Source: Gottfriedia acidiceleris | GTDB taxonomy: Bacteria > Bacillota > Bacilli > Bacillales > Bacillaceae_G | Length of the DNA stretch: 64,000 nucleotides | Direction: 5' to 3' | NCBI RefSeq assembly: GCF_004138285.1 | Contig: NZ_SCFN01000010.1 | Span: forward strand, 171,749 to 235,748 | Shown here: positions 55,749 through 63,982 of the stretch, piece after piece | Position numbering within the stretch: the first letter of the stretch is position 1 | Layout: each line of letters opens with the position of its first letter | Program-made: the position numbers and the translations under genes | Notes under the pieces: model-generated | What the model was told of the DNA's origin: nothing | Databases searched by the model: none | What the model saw: the letters and a program-made list of their open reading frames with translations, nothing else

Positions 55749-55790
55749 AAAAAATCCTGATGGCTCATTTGAGTTATCAGGATTTTTTGT
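55749..55790 (+). terminator. Terminator after the protease gene
   Basis: The arms AAATCCTGAT and ATCAGGATTT are followed by T-rich sequence. A nearly identical stem ends the remnant at 63268. Confidence 0.9.
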
Positions 55791-55914
55791 TTTCAATTTA
55801 GTCTAGTTTATAAAATTACCTTTACTAAAGGAAATTAAATAGTGACAAATTTTGTGAAATATTTTGAATAATATAGAGGTTTTTCTATGTATTTGGTAAA
55901 ATTGGAAACCAAGA

Positions 55915-56919
55915 GTGTTTATTGGTTCTTCAGCGGAAGCTATTCATTATGTTGAAGCCGTATTTGAAGGACTAAAAAGAGATACGGAAGTTACGATGTG
56001 GATGAATGCTTTTGAAGAACTAGAGTACACGATGGATGATTTAGAAAAGCAACTAGATACAAATGACTTTGCAGTATTCATTTTTACTCCAGACGATATT
56101 TTAGAAATTCGCAATGAGAAATATTTAGCAACAAGAGATAATACAATGTTTGAAATGGGACTATTTTGGGGGCGTTTAAAAAGAGGACGTGTTTTTTACA
56201 TTATGCCAAATGATACTAAAGGCATAGTACATAAAAACTCTATAGAACCTCTGAACTATCATTTACTTTCGGATTTAACCGGTCTTAATTCATTAAAATA
56301 TGATATACGTGATGATAAGGATATAGTTCAAGAAGTGACTGGTGCTTGTATTAAAATAAAGAGAAAAATTAGAGAAACAGGTTTATTTCCTGATCTTCAA
56401 AATAAAATTGATGATTTAATCGTACAAAAAAAAGAAAGTGAAGTTGTTGCTAAATTTAGTACACTTCTAACACTTGAACTTTTAAAATCAGACCGAAATA
56501 AAGTTGCGATTTTCTTATCAGATAATTTAAAAAGGGCTCATAGTGTACCTGAAGGTTATGAAATTGCTGATGTAGGTGTATGGAAAGTAGAAGGGTCTGA
56601 CGGTTTAAAACATGTTGCTGGAAAAAAATCTAGAATCGATTTTTATCATTTTGATGTGAATGAAGGTATTGTTGATGATCGAATCTTTGTGATCGATAGT
56701 TATCTAAATAGCGAAATTATTTTCATTAAAAAAAGTGAATTTTACAATACATACTTAATATGCTATCCTATTGAAAATAGTATGGTACTAACTGTCACTT
56801 TTTCAAGTGAAGAGTATGAAGCAATTGATCTAACTGAAGATGAAAAAGACTTCCTTTTAGGAAGAAATAAAAGATTAATGAAAACAATAAACGAACTATT
56901 TGGAGGTGTTTCTGTATGA
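55915..56919 (+). CDS. TIR-like (PF10137-type) nucleotide-binding protein with C-terminal sensor-like domain
   Basis: The open frame (334 codons from GTG) starts at VFIGSSAEAI, the first strand of a TIR-like domain of the kind found in Cap12/Pycsar TIR effectors. Further motifs are MWMNAFEE, NDFAVFIFTPDD and RDNTMFEMGLFWGRL. The Glu of FEMG (residue 80) is in the position of the NADase catalytic Glu. Residues 185-334 form a second alpha/beta domain that looks GAF-like by pattern only. The true start is probably the ATG at 55887, with AGAGG 7 nt upstream. It is out of frame by one base, and losing one A from the A4 run at 55898-55901 would give MYLVNWKPRVFIGSS. It overlaps a 60-codon gene by 4 nt. 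Role in defence is inference. Confidence 0.75.
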   Translation: MFIGSSAEAIHYVEAVFEGLKRDTEVTMWMNAFEELEYTMDDLEKQLDTNDFAVFIFTPDDILEIRNEKYLATRDNTMFEMGLFWGRLKRGRVFYIMPNDTKGIVHKNSIEPLNYHLLSDLTGLNSLKYDIRDDKDIVQEVTGACIKIKRKIRETGLFPDLQNKIDDLIVQKKESEVVAKFSTLLTLELLKSDRNKVAIFLSDNLKRAHSVPEGYEIADVGVWKVEGSDGLKHVAGKKSRIDFYHFDVNEGIVDDRIFVIDSYLNSEIIFIKKSEFYNTYLICYPIENSMVLTVTFSSEEYEAIDLTEDEKDFLLGRNKRLMKTINELFGGVSV

Positions 56920-57098
56920 CTAGGCATATCAACTTAAATGATGCTAAAAAGGAATCCAAGAAAGATTTCTATCCAAAAGTTGAAAAAGGTATTGGCCAAA
57001 AGGGACTTGCTGATTTTAATGGTAAAACTGAAAGAGGAATTGTTGTTCTCCGTCGTAAAGCAGAATACGGAACTCCAGATCAAATGACAGCATATTAA
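56916..57098 (+). CDS. Small basic partner protein of the TIR-like gene
   Basis: The 60-residue soluble basic protein begins MTRHINLNDAKKESKKDFYP and contains KGIGQKGLADFNGKTERG. GGAGGTG is upstream, and the ATG overlaps the TIR stop (ATGA). The tight coupling and shared terminator mark a two-gene unit. No family is recognised. It could be a regulator, inhibitor or trigger-binding partner of the TIR protein. Confidence 0.65.
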   Translation: MTRHINLNDAKKESKKDFYPKVEKGIGQKGLADFNGKTERGIVVLRRKAEYGTPDQMTAY

Positions 57099-57101
57099 AG
57101 T

Positions 57102-57136
57102 AAAAGGGTGACTAAAATTAGTTACCCTTTTTTTGT
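57102..57136 (+). terminator. Terminator of the TIR/60-aa operon
   Basis: The arms AAAAGGGTGACT and AGTTACCCTTTT are followed by T residues. Confidence 0.9.
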
Positions 57137-57344
57137 TTTTAAATTACTTCAATTTCTTTTTTTAAATCTTCCATAAAAGGTACTTGAATATGAAAAAAAG
57201 ACAAAAATAAGAAAATTAGTAACTCATAAGATTTTCACCCAAAACCTACTTTACTTAACAATCATCATGTTGGACACTGATTGACAAACTCATGTTTACA
57301 ACAGTCTGAAAAGCATGGTTGCCAAGCTTTTGCACTTTAAAAAT

Positions 57345-58184
57345 CTACTCATTACCCATCAGTTTTATTAATTTAGATTCTGTATTTGTATTTTCAACAG
57401 GAGTATAAACACTGCATCTTAAATCAATGTTTCCTTGAACTTGTAAGGATGTTAAGTTAAAAAGCATTTTTCCTGCTTTTGCGTGTCTAAACTCGATTAA
57501 TACATCTGGAGCCGAACTAACTTCGCTCTCATTCCAGAGTTCATGAAATTCTGGGAAATTTTGTTCCATTTCATTAATAAAGGAAGTGTACCATTGATCT
57601 CCCACGTATTGTCCGTAATAAGTGCGAAAAATTGCTAAAAAGCCTTTTACAAAATGGACCCAATTCACTGCTAAACTTTTAAATTCTTTTCTAGAGAAGA
57701 GCAATTGAATAAGATTTCGTTTCTCTTTTGGTATTTGTTCGAAATCTAAAAATACGTGAGCGGCTGCCTGATTCCATCCAACGATATGGCACCTTCGATC
57801 CGAAATAATGATCGGACAGTTCCGAAGTTCATTTAATATTTTAGTCAAAGCTGGACTAATAACTGTTTCTTCTTCATTTGAAAATGACCGTTTTTCAGCT
57901 TCCGGTAATGCAAGTGCATATAAATAATTTCGCTCATCCTTAGTTAATTGTAATGCATCTGAAATGGCGTCTAATACAGAATTAGATACTGTTATATCTC
58001 TTCCTTGTTCTAGCCACGTATACCATGTTGTACTTACTCCTGCTAACCCGGCAACCTCTTCTCTACGAAGGCCCGGAGTTCTTCTACGAGTTCCGACTGG
58101 TAATCCTACCATTTGCGGATTTATTTTAGACCGCTGCGTTTTTAGAAATTCTGACAGTGCTTGAAGTCGTGTTTCTGGATTCAT
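57345..58184 (-). CDS. XRE-type regulator with MmyB-like ligand-binding domain
   Basis: The 279-residue protein has an N-terminal helix-turn-helix with the family phrase RRRTPGLRREEVAGLAGVST then WYTWLEQGRDI. A C-terminal MmyB-like ligand-binding domain carries NCPIIISDRRCHIVGWNQAA and EFRHAKAGKMLF. Related domains bind fatty-acid or acyl-CoA-like ligands. It is divergent from a FabF-like synthase, which fits lipid-linked control. GGGAG precedes the ATG. Its promoter overlaps a 17-bp palindrome, so autoregulation is likely. Confidence 0.88.
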   Translation of the reverse strand: MNPETRLQALSEFLKTQRSKINPQMVGLPVGTRRRTPGLRREEVAGLAGVSTTWYTWLEQGRDITVSNSVLDAISDALQLTKDERNYLYALALPEAEKRSFSNEEETVISPALTKILNELRNCPIIISDRRCHIVGWNQAAAHVFLDFEQIPKEKRNLIQLLFSRKEFKSLAVNWVHFVKGFLAIFRTYYGQYVGDQWYTSFINEMEQNFPEFHELWNESEVSSAPDVLIEFRHAKAGKMLFNLTSLQVQGNIDLRCSVYTPVENTNTESKLIKLMGNE

Positions 58185-58205
58185 CTTATAACTCCCTTCT
58201 GAACG

Positions 58206-58264
58206 TAGTATAAATTATACTAGGATAAACTACAACTTGTAATAGGATAAATACGCGTTAAAAT
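58206..58264. promoter_or_regulatory. Divergent promoters sharing one -35 hexamer, with palindrome and direct repeats
   Basis: TTGTAA at 58237-58242 reads TTACAA on the other strand. Minus strand: TTACAA, 17 bp, TATAAT (58219-58214). Plus strand: TTGTAA, 16 bp, TAAAAT (58259-58264). The palindrome TAGTATAAATTATACTA (58206-58222) covers the minus -10. TAGGATAAA is repeated at 58221 and 58243, 22 bp apart. Binding by the regulator would affect both promoters. Confidence 0.65.
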
Positions 58265-58290
58265 AAAGAAAAACGCTTGGAGGACTTATT

Positions 58291-59523
58291 ATGAGAAGAA
58301 TTGTTATTACAGGAATGGGAGTTATCTCTCCATTAGGAAATGATGTAGATACGGTTTGGAATAACTTAATTAACGGAAAATCAGGTATCACCGTTATTGA
58401 TACGATTGATGTATCAAATATAAAAACGAAAGTAGCAGGAATTGTCCGTGACTTTGATGCCGAAGAAAGATGGGGAAGAAAGGAAGCAAGAAAATTAGAT
58501 CGTTTTTGTCAATTTGCCTTAGCAGCTGCTGAACAGGCTTTGGAAAGTTCCCAATTACATCTAGAAAAAATTGACCTTGAACGTTTAGGAGTTTATGTAG
58601 GATCAGGAATTGGTGGAATTAATACCTTTATCGAAAATGTTAATTTATTAAACGAGAGAGGACCTGGGAGAGTTAGTCCAAGTTTAGTACCGATGATGAT
58701 ATCAAATGCGGCAGCGGCTCAAATAAGTATAAGATTAGGTGCACTTGGTCCATCTTTATCACCAGTAACTGCATGCTCTATAGGAAATTCATCAATTGGA
58801 GAGGCATTCAATACAATTCGAAACGGAGAAGCCGATGTTATTTTTGCAGGTGGCACAGAGGCTGCTATAACTCAATTATCTTTAGCAAGTTTTGGTAATG
58901 CTAAGGCATTGTCAATCAATACTGAACCTACCTCATCGAGTCGACCTTTTGATGCAAAAAGAGATGGATTTGTAATGAGTGAAGGTGCGGGGGTTTTAGT
59001 GTTAGAATCATTGGAACACGCAGTAAAAAGAAATGCCCCTATCTTATGTGAGATAATTGGTTATGGAGCAAGTTCAGATGCTTATCATATGGTTGCAACT
59101 CACCCAGAAGGACGAGGAGCGTTTTTAGCTATGAGAAATGCTTTAAATAGAGCAGAAATAGAATTACAAGATGTGGATGTCATAAGTGCACATGCAACAA
59201 GTACCCCATTAGGCGATCAATCTGAAACGTTGGCTATAAAAACACTGTTTGGCGAACATGCTTATAAAATCCCAGTTACAGCAAATAAATCAATGCTTGG
59301 ACATATGCTTGGGGCAGCAGGAGGAGTAGAGGCGATAGCTTTAGTGAAAAGTCTTCAAGAAGGTATTATTCCTCCAACAATCAACTTAACTCAGCCGGAT
59401 CCTGATTGTGATTTAGATTATGTATCGGAAGGGGCAAGAAAAAAAGAAATAAACATTGGTATTTCAAACTCATTTGGCTTCGGTGGTCATAATTCTGCCA
59501 TTGTATTGAAAAAGTACGTTTAA
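58291..59523 (+). CDS. Beta-ketoacyl-ACP synthase II (FabF-like)
   Basis: The 410-residue condensing enzyme has the triad Cys162 (TACSIGNSS), His301 (AHATSTPLGD) and His338 (SMLGHMLGAAGG). The overall length and the ends RRIVITGMGVISPLGN and NSFGFGGHNSA match FabF. It lengthens acyl-ACP chains with malonyl-ACP. A FabH-FabF pair and an acyl-carrier gene are absent here, so this is probably a second, regulated FabF. TTGGAGG precedes the ATG. It is divergent from the MmyB-like regulator. Confidence 0.88.
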   Translation: MRRIVITGMGVISPLGNDVDTVWNNLINGKSGITVIDTIDVSNIKTKVAGIVRDFDAEERWGRKEARKLDRFCQFALAAAEQALESSQLHLEKIDLERLGVYVGSGIGGINTFIENVNLLNERGPGRVSPSLVPMMISNAAAAQISIRLGALGPSLSPVTACSIGNSSIGEAFNTIRNGEADVIFAGGTEAAITQLSLASFGNAKALSINTEPTSSSRPFDAKRDGFVMSEGAGVLVLESLEHAVKRNAPILCEIIGYGASSDAYHMVATHPEGRGAFLAMRNALNRAEIELQDVDVISAHATSTPLGDQSETLAIKTLFGEHAYKIPVTANKSMLGHMLGAAGGVEAIALVKSLQEGIIPPTINLTQPDPDCDLDYVSEGARKKEINIGISNSFGFGGHNSAIVLKKYV

Positions 59524-59555
59524 GATATATCGTAATTGTTATTTATCAACAGTTT

Positions 59556-59589
59556 AAAAGCCTCTTTTTAGTAAGAGGCTTTTTTTTTA
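59556..59589. terminator. Terminator between the FabF gene and the convergent membrane-protein gene
   Basis: The arms AAAAGCCTC and GAGGCTTTT are followed by T7 on the plus strand. Confidence 0.85.
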
Positions 59590-59601
59590 AGGGACCTATA
59601 C

Positions 59602-60387
59602 CTAATTCATATTATTCTGCTCATTAAGATTCTTCATTTCACTATTTTTAAATAAATTCAAAAATAGATAAATTAAATAAAAGAGGAATACAACAAATAG
59701 CCCAACTAAAAGTAGAATCAATAAATACATTGGGTTGTAATGAAGTCCAAATGTTGTTGTTTCTTTACCCAATTTGTAAAAATATTCTAATGGTGTTCCA
59801 TTTTCGGGAGCCATTGTGTAAAAGTAATTAGATGTAAAGGGCTCCATCCATTTCATAAATAAATTATTTACAAAGATTGATAAAATGTACAATAAAATAA
59901 TGAGCGACATTGTTTTTCGCAAAATTTTTAAATTAATTACAACCATATTATTGTAATACGCCCACAATACAATTCCTACGATTAGCATATGCCCCCAAAG
60001 ATATGCCATTCCTTGCCATGTTAGGAGAGATTGATAGTTTGTAAGACCGTTAGCAAATATAATGCTTACTAAAGCAGCAGGAAGGTTGAAACAAAACGCA
60101 ATTGAAAATAGCAATTCACTTTCATATAAAAAAGCAAAAAATAAAATAAAATTAGCAAAATGACAAATTTGTAAAGGGATTTCTTCAGGTGAGATTTGAT
60201 TCACTTTGTGGTAAATTTCGATATTACGCCCAACTAAAAGAGCAATTCCAATAAGCGAGAAGCTCATACCAATCAATCGTAGCGTCTGATTGTTAAAGCG
60301 CCTAAATAGAAAATAAAAAAAAATGACAAATAGAAAAGGGCTCGACATAAATAAAAAATGGAATGGACTCCACATTTGAAAGGTCAT
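59602..60387 (-). CDS. Integral membrane protein (YwaF/TIGR02206-like)
   Basis: The 261-residue protein has seven or so membrane helices. It starts MTFQMWSPFHFLFMSS and contains LPLQICHFANFILFFAFLYE and WQGMAYLWGHMLIVGI. Conserved His positions in helices recall YwaF-like (TIGR02206) proteins of unknown function, but the match is by eye. The ATG at 60387 has AAGGAAAG about 10 nt upstream. An in-frame ATG at 60447 would add a polar 20-residue end without a good ribosome site. Confidence 0.6.
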   Translation of the reverse strand: MTFQMWSPFHFLFMSSPFLFVIFFYFLFRRFNNQTLRLIGMSFSLIGIALLVGRNIEIYHKVNQISPEEIPLQICHFANFILFFAFLYESELLFSIAFCFNLPAALVSIIFANGLTNYQSLLTWQGMAYLWGHMLIVGIVLWAYYNNMVVINLKILRKTMSLIILLYILSIFVNNLFMKWMEPFTSNYFYTMAPENGTPLEYFYKLGKETTTFGLHYNPMYLLILLLVGLFVVFLFYLIYLFLNLFKNSEMKNLNEQNNMN

Positions 60388-60611
60388 TGAAGTATACTTT
60401 CCTTCATGTAGTAAAATACACTTTTTTTCAACGCGATTTACCCCCATTACTTTTTAGTGTAATTTGTTTTGAGCAAAAAACGTATCATTAAGCGATCAAA
60501 ACTAAAGACATCAAGTAATCAACACCTATTATTGATTTATTCAAAAATTTTTTAGAAAGAACTTGGAATGTTTACTCTAAACTTGTACAAAAAAATTTTG
60601 TTTAGGGTATA

Positions 60612-60658
60612 TTGACAACTTAGTTTATTCATAATATGATTATCTCATATTCAAGATA
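60612..60658 (+). promoter_or_regulatory. Promoter with MhqR-like operator (first copy)
   Basis: TTGACA (60612), 17 bp, TATGAT (60635-60640) is a near-consensus promoter. The operator TATCTCATATTCAAGATA starts at the next base (60641-60658). It matches the TATCTCgaATTCgaGATA palindrome of B. subtilis MhqR. Downstream lies only a 12-codon frame with a strong GGAGGTGG site (ATG 60691, MENECEILRFHF). Confidence 0.65.
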
Positions 60659-60850
60659 TTTTATTTCGAAATAATCTGGAGGTGGTAATAATGGAAAATG
60701 AATGCGAAATCCTTCGTTTTCACTTTTGAAGCACTAATCTAAAGGAGAATATGATGATTGAAAACAGAATTGATTAAGAACTTTATAAAAATTACGCAAT
60801 TTTTGTTTTAGAAATACTGTATAAAAAACAATTCAATTCAATATTTTTTT

Positions 60851-60876
60851 TATAATATTATCTCAAATTAAAGATA
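60851..60876 (+). promoter_or_regulatory. -10 with MhqR-like operator (second copy) before the DoxX gene
   Basis: TATAAT (60851-60856) is followed two bases later by TATCTCAAATTAAAGATA (60859-60876). The promoter-operator order is the same as in the first copy 218 bp upstream. The -35 is weak. It lies 26 bp before the DoxX start codon. Confidence 0.65.
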
Positions 60877-60901
60877 AATAACAAATTTGGAGGATTTAAA
60901 G

Positions 60902-61300
60902 ATGATAAATATTGGTTTATTAATTATTCGTTTAGTAATCGGTTTACTTTTTGTAGGTCATGGAGCTCAAAAATTATTTGGCTGGTTCGGTGGTTATGGA
61001 TTGAAAGGAACAGGTGGATGGTTTGATTCAATTGGCATGAAACCAGGTGTAACAATCGCACTTTTCGCAGGGTTAGCAGAACTGATCGGGGGAATTTTGT
61101 TTACACTAGGACTATTAACACCACTTGCAGGAATTATGATTGCGGGAACAATGGTGATGGCAATTATTAAAGTTCATGCACCAAATGGTTTATGGGCAAC
61201 AGCTAATGGATATGAATACAACTTAACATTGCTTTCAGTTGCTATTGGTATAGCTTTAATTGGTCCTGGTAAATATGCGTTAGATGCATTTTTATTCTAA
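60902..61300 (+). CDS. DoxX-family membrane protein (MhqP-like)
   Basis: The 132-residue protein has four membrane helices. DoxX signatures seen are GLLFVGHGAQKLFGWFGGYG and AGLAELIGGILFTLGLLTPL. GGAGG is 9-10 nt before the ATG at 60902. B. subtilis MhqP, a DoxX protein, is controlled by the quinone-responsive repressor MhqR. The two MhqR-like operators here suggest the same regulon. DoxX proteins are linked to quinone, thiol and oxidative stress, with unclear mechanism. A strong terminator follows. Confidence 0.88.
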   Translation: MINIGLLIIRLVIGLLFVGHGAQKLFGWFGGYGLKGTGGWFDSIGMKPGVTIALFAGLAELIGGILFTLGLLTPLAGIMIAGTMVMAIIKVHAPNGLWATANGYEYNLTLLSVAIGIALIGPGKYALDAFLF

Positions 61301-61406
61301 TTAATCACTTTAGAATTTAATTTAAAAGTAATTTCTAATTAGATTAAATGTGTTGTTAAATAATGAATCTGATCATAAAAAATAGAAATAATAGAAAAAG
61401 ACAAAT

Positions 61407-61450
61407 AAAGTAAGCTAATCGAGTCTTGTTCGATTAGCTTACTTGTATTT
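61407..61450 (+). terminator. Strong terminator after the DoxX gene
   Basis: The perfect 15-bp arms AAGTAAGCTAATCGA and TCGATTAGCTTACTT. Confidence 0.92.
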
Positions 61451-61650
61451 TAAATAATCATGAATTTTTTCAATATAAAATTTAAATGTACTTCTCTTTT
61501 AAAAATGATTTTTCAAATAGTTTATCGTTAACTAAACTTTCAAATTAAACATAAACAAACATAACATTACTGTTTCTAATGTCAAAATTATTACTTTGAA
61601 TCCATCTATTTACATATGAATTAGTAATTATAAACTAGGAGGCAAAAAAA

Positions 61651-63027
61651 TTGGATTATCGAATTGAAAAAGATTCAATTGGTGAGATTAAAGTACCGGT
61701 AAATAAACTATGGGGAGCTCAAACGCAGCGAAGTTTTGAAAATTTTAAAATCGGTACTGAAAAAATGCCTATTCAATTAATTTATGCTTTGGCACTAATT
61801 AAAAAGAGTGCAGCAATTACTAATAAAAAACTAGGAAAATTGGATAGTGAAAAAGCAGATGCAATCATCGGTGCCGTAGATGAAATATTAAAAGGTAAGC
61901 TTGACAATCACTTTCCACTTGTTGTTTGGCAAACAGGAAGTGGTACACAAACAAATATGAATGTTAATGAAGTAATTGCTCACCGTGGGAATGAGTTCTT
62001 AGCAGAAAAAGGAATCAATAATAGAATTCATCCAAATGATGATGTTAATATGTCTCAAAGTTCAAATGATACATTCCCAACAGCAATGCATATTTCAAGT
62101 GCTATTGCAGTAAATGAGCAATTGCTTCCTGCATTAAAAAATTTAAAAATGACATTAAACGAAAAGATGAATAAATTTAAACAGATTATTAAAATTGGCC
62201 GAACACATTTGCAAGATGCAACACCAATAACACTAGGTCAAGAAATCAGTGGTTGGCATCGTATGTTAGAAAAAAGCGAAGAAATGATAGTAGATAGTCT
62301 GAAATTTATTGCTGAGTTAGCTATTGGTGGGACTGCTGTTGGTACAGGAATCAATGCACATCCGAGTTTTGGAACGATGATGGCTGAAGAAATTAGTTCG
62401 TTAACTGGACTTCATTTTATTTCTGCTGAAAATAAATTCCAAGCTTTAACAAGTCATGATGAAATCGTTTATACTCATGGTGCTTTAAAAGCTTTAGCGG
62501 CAGATTTAATGAAAATCGCGAATGATGTCCGCTGGATGGCAAGCGGTCCTCGAAGTGGTATAGGTGAAATAACTATTCCATCAAACGAACCAGGAAGTTC
62601 AATCATGCCTGGGAAAGTAAATCCAACCCAATCTGAAGCACTAACAATGGTTGTTACACAAATTATGGGAAATGATATGACAATAGGCTTTGCTGCTAGT
62701 CAAGGTAACTTTGAATTGAATGTGTTCAAACCAGTCATTATTTATAATTTTCTGCAGTCAGTTAGATTACTTTCAGACGCAATCAGTTCTTTTGACGATC
62801 ATTGTGCAAAAGGTATAGAAGCAAATATAGAAGTGATTGGACAAAATCTAAATCGATCACTTATGCTCGTAACCGCATTAAATCCTCATATTGGTTATGA
62901 AAAAGCAGCAACAATAGCGAAATTAGCATTTAACGAAAACCTAACACTTAAAGAAGCTGCATTAAAAACGGGTTTTTTATCGGAAGAAGAATTCGATCGA
63001 ATTGTTAGACCTGAGAATATGATTTAG
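61651..63027 (+). CDS. citG: Class II fumarate hydratase
   Basis: The 458-residue FumC-type fumarase (B. subtilis CitG is 462) carries [38 protein letters not shown] and the superfamily signature [13 protein letters not shown]. It interconverts fumarate and malate in the citric acid cycle and needs no iron-sulfur cluster. The start is TTG with AGGAGG 7-8 nt upstream. It is a single gene. No terminator was found until the hairpin at 63268. Confidence 0.95.
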   Translation: MDYRIEKDSIGEIKVPVNKLWGAQTQRSFENFKIGTEKMPIQLIYALALIKKSAAITNKKLGKLDSEKADAIIGAVDEILKGKLDNHFPLVVWQTGSGTQTNMNVNEVIAHRGNEFLAEKGINNRIHPNDDVNMSQSSNDTFPTAMHISSAIAVNEQLLPALKNLKMTLNEKMNKFKQIIKIGRTHLQDATPITLGQEISGWHRMLEKSEEMIVDSLKFIAELAIGGTAVGTGINAHPSFGTMMAEEISSLTGLHFISAENKFQALTSHDEIVYTHGALKALAADLMKIANDVRWMASGPRSGIGEITIPSNEPGSSIMPGKVNPTQSEALTMVVTQIMGNDMTIGFAASQGNFELNVFKPVIIYNFLQSVRLLSDAISSFDDHCAKGIEANIEVIGQNLNRSLMLVTALNPHIGYEKAATIAKLAFNENLTLKEAALKTGFLSEEEFDRIVRPENMI

Positions 63028-63049
63028 TAAAATAAGTTATATTAAGAGG

Positions 63050-63261
63050 GATAAGTTTGAAACAAAAGCAACAGGTGAAAAAATAGTAAATACACTTGAC
63101 GACTAAAAAAACAAAGAATTAGAACACTCGCAACGTTCGTACCTGGTATGTATGAAGTTGTTAAAACATTTGAACCTGCTATTTTAGGGTGAATAACTTC
63201 GCTTCATATTATCGTTGTAGGCGATTCGAAATATTCCAATGCATACCACAAATATTTATTA
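63050..63261 (+). pseudogene. Decayed gene fragments after fumarase
   Basis: Three protein-like pieces lie in different frames: DKFETKATGEKIVNTLDD (to a TAA at 63104), then RIRTLATFVPGMYEVVKTFE ending PAILG (stop near 63192), then IIVVGDSKYSNAYHKYLLDS (to about 63265). They are interrupted by stops and frameshifts and followed by a good terminator. No family could be named. They look like the rubble of one gene. Confidence 0.4.
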
Positions 63262-63267
63262 GATTCA

Positions 63268-63308
63268 AAAAAATCCTGATTGCCACTTTGGAGGCATCAG
63301 GATTTTTT
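63268..63308 (+). terminator. Terminator after the fragments
   Basis: The arms AAAAAATCCTGAT and ATCAGGATTTTTT are extended by GCC/GGC. The stem resembles the one at 55749. Confidence 0.9.
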
Positions 63309-63510
63309 TATCAATATTTACCAATTTTAGACTAAGTAGCGTATTAAGTCAGATTCAAATTCAAGTTGGAGTTTTTGATTAATGTAGGATATTTTACAAG
63401 AAAGTATATTAAATTTATAAAATTCTATGTAAATTCACATTAAGTTCACATCAATAGATTATAATCACTTTATCCTTAAATATTACTTAAACAGAAAGAA
63501 GGCGGATTAA

Positions 63511-63636
63511 TTGAAGCCCATTAAAACAATTTCAGCAGATGAAATGCAAAAATTTGAAGATAAACTTAAAAAACACAATTGGATCTTAATGTTAATAACA
63601 GTAATCACTATACCATTTATAGTAAGTAACATGTAA
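63511..63636 (+). CDS. Small single-span membrane protein
   Basis: The 41-residue protein starts with TTG (KPIKTISADEMQKFEDKLKK), followed by one membrane helix (NWILMLITVITIPFIVSNM). AAGGCGG is 6-7 nt upstream. It is flanked by its own hairpins. No family is recognised. It is too short for automatic calling. Confidence 0.55.
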   Translation: MKPIKTISADEMQKFEDKLKKHNWILMLITVITIPFIVSNM

Positions 63637-63698
63637 AAAAGAAAAGTATTAATACTGTATCTTTTTTACATATGACAACCAAAAGAAAATACGTCAAT

Positions 63699-63730
63699 AA
63701 AAAAGCCAAGAATTTTTTATTGGCTTTTTT
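63699..63730 (+). terminator. Terminator after the small membrane protein
   Basis: The arms AAAAAGCCAA and TTGGCTTTTT are followed by T residues. Downstream to 64000 no intact gene was seen. Confidence 0.85.
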
Positions 63731-63835
63731 CAGATTGTTGAAATATATTGTAATCAATATTGAAAAATACAAACATTAAATGAATTTCTATGAAAAAAGA
63801 GTCTATTTATTATTGTTTTATCTGTCATCTTATTG

Positions 63836-63982
63836 TTAAACAAATGATTTTGGTTGATATATAAATGTTTTACCTAACTTGCAAAAATTAAAATATCTTC
63901 TTTTTTGACGATCAATATTTGTAAAGATGTGTAAGACGTCATCATAAGTTACAATTTGATTTTTAAAGGGTAATGCATTCGT
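63836..63982 (-). pseudogene. Possible gene fragment at the window end
   Basis: A 48-codon stretch without a start codon reads ALPFKNQIVTYDDVLHIFTN then IDRQKRRYFNFCKLGKTFIY and ends QPKSFV. It is preceded in frame by a TGA. It has protein-like composition but no recognised family. It could be the end of a broken gene that extends past the window. Confidence 0.25.

Noticed and set aside
63791..63865. ATG with A6 run leading to a signal-peptide-like stretch in another frame
   Set aside because: No ribosome site and no open frame after it; composition alone is not enough.
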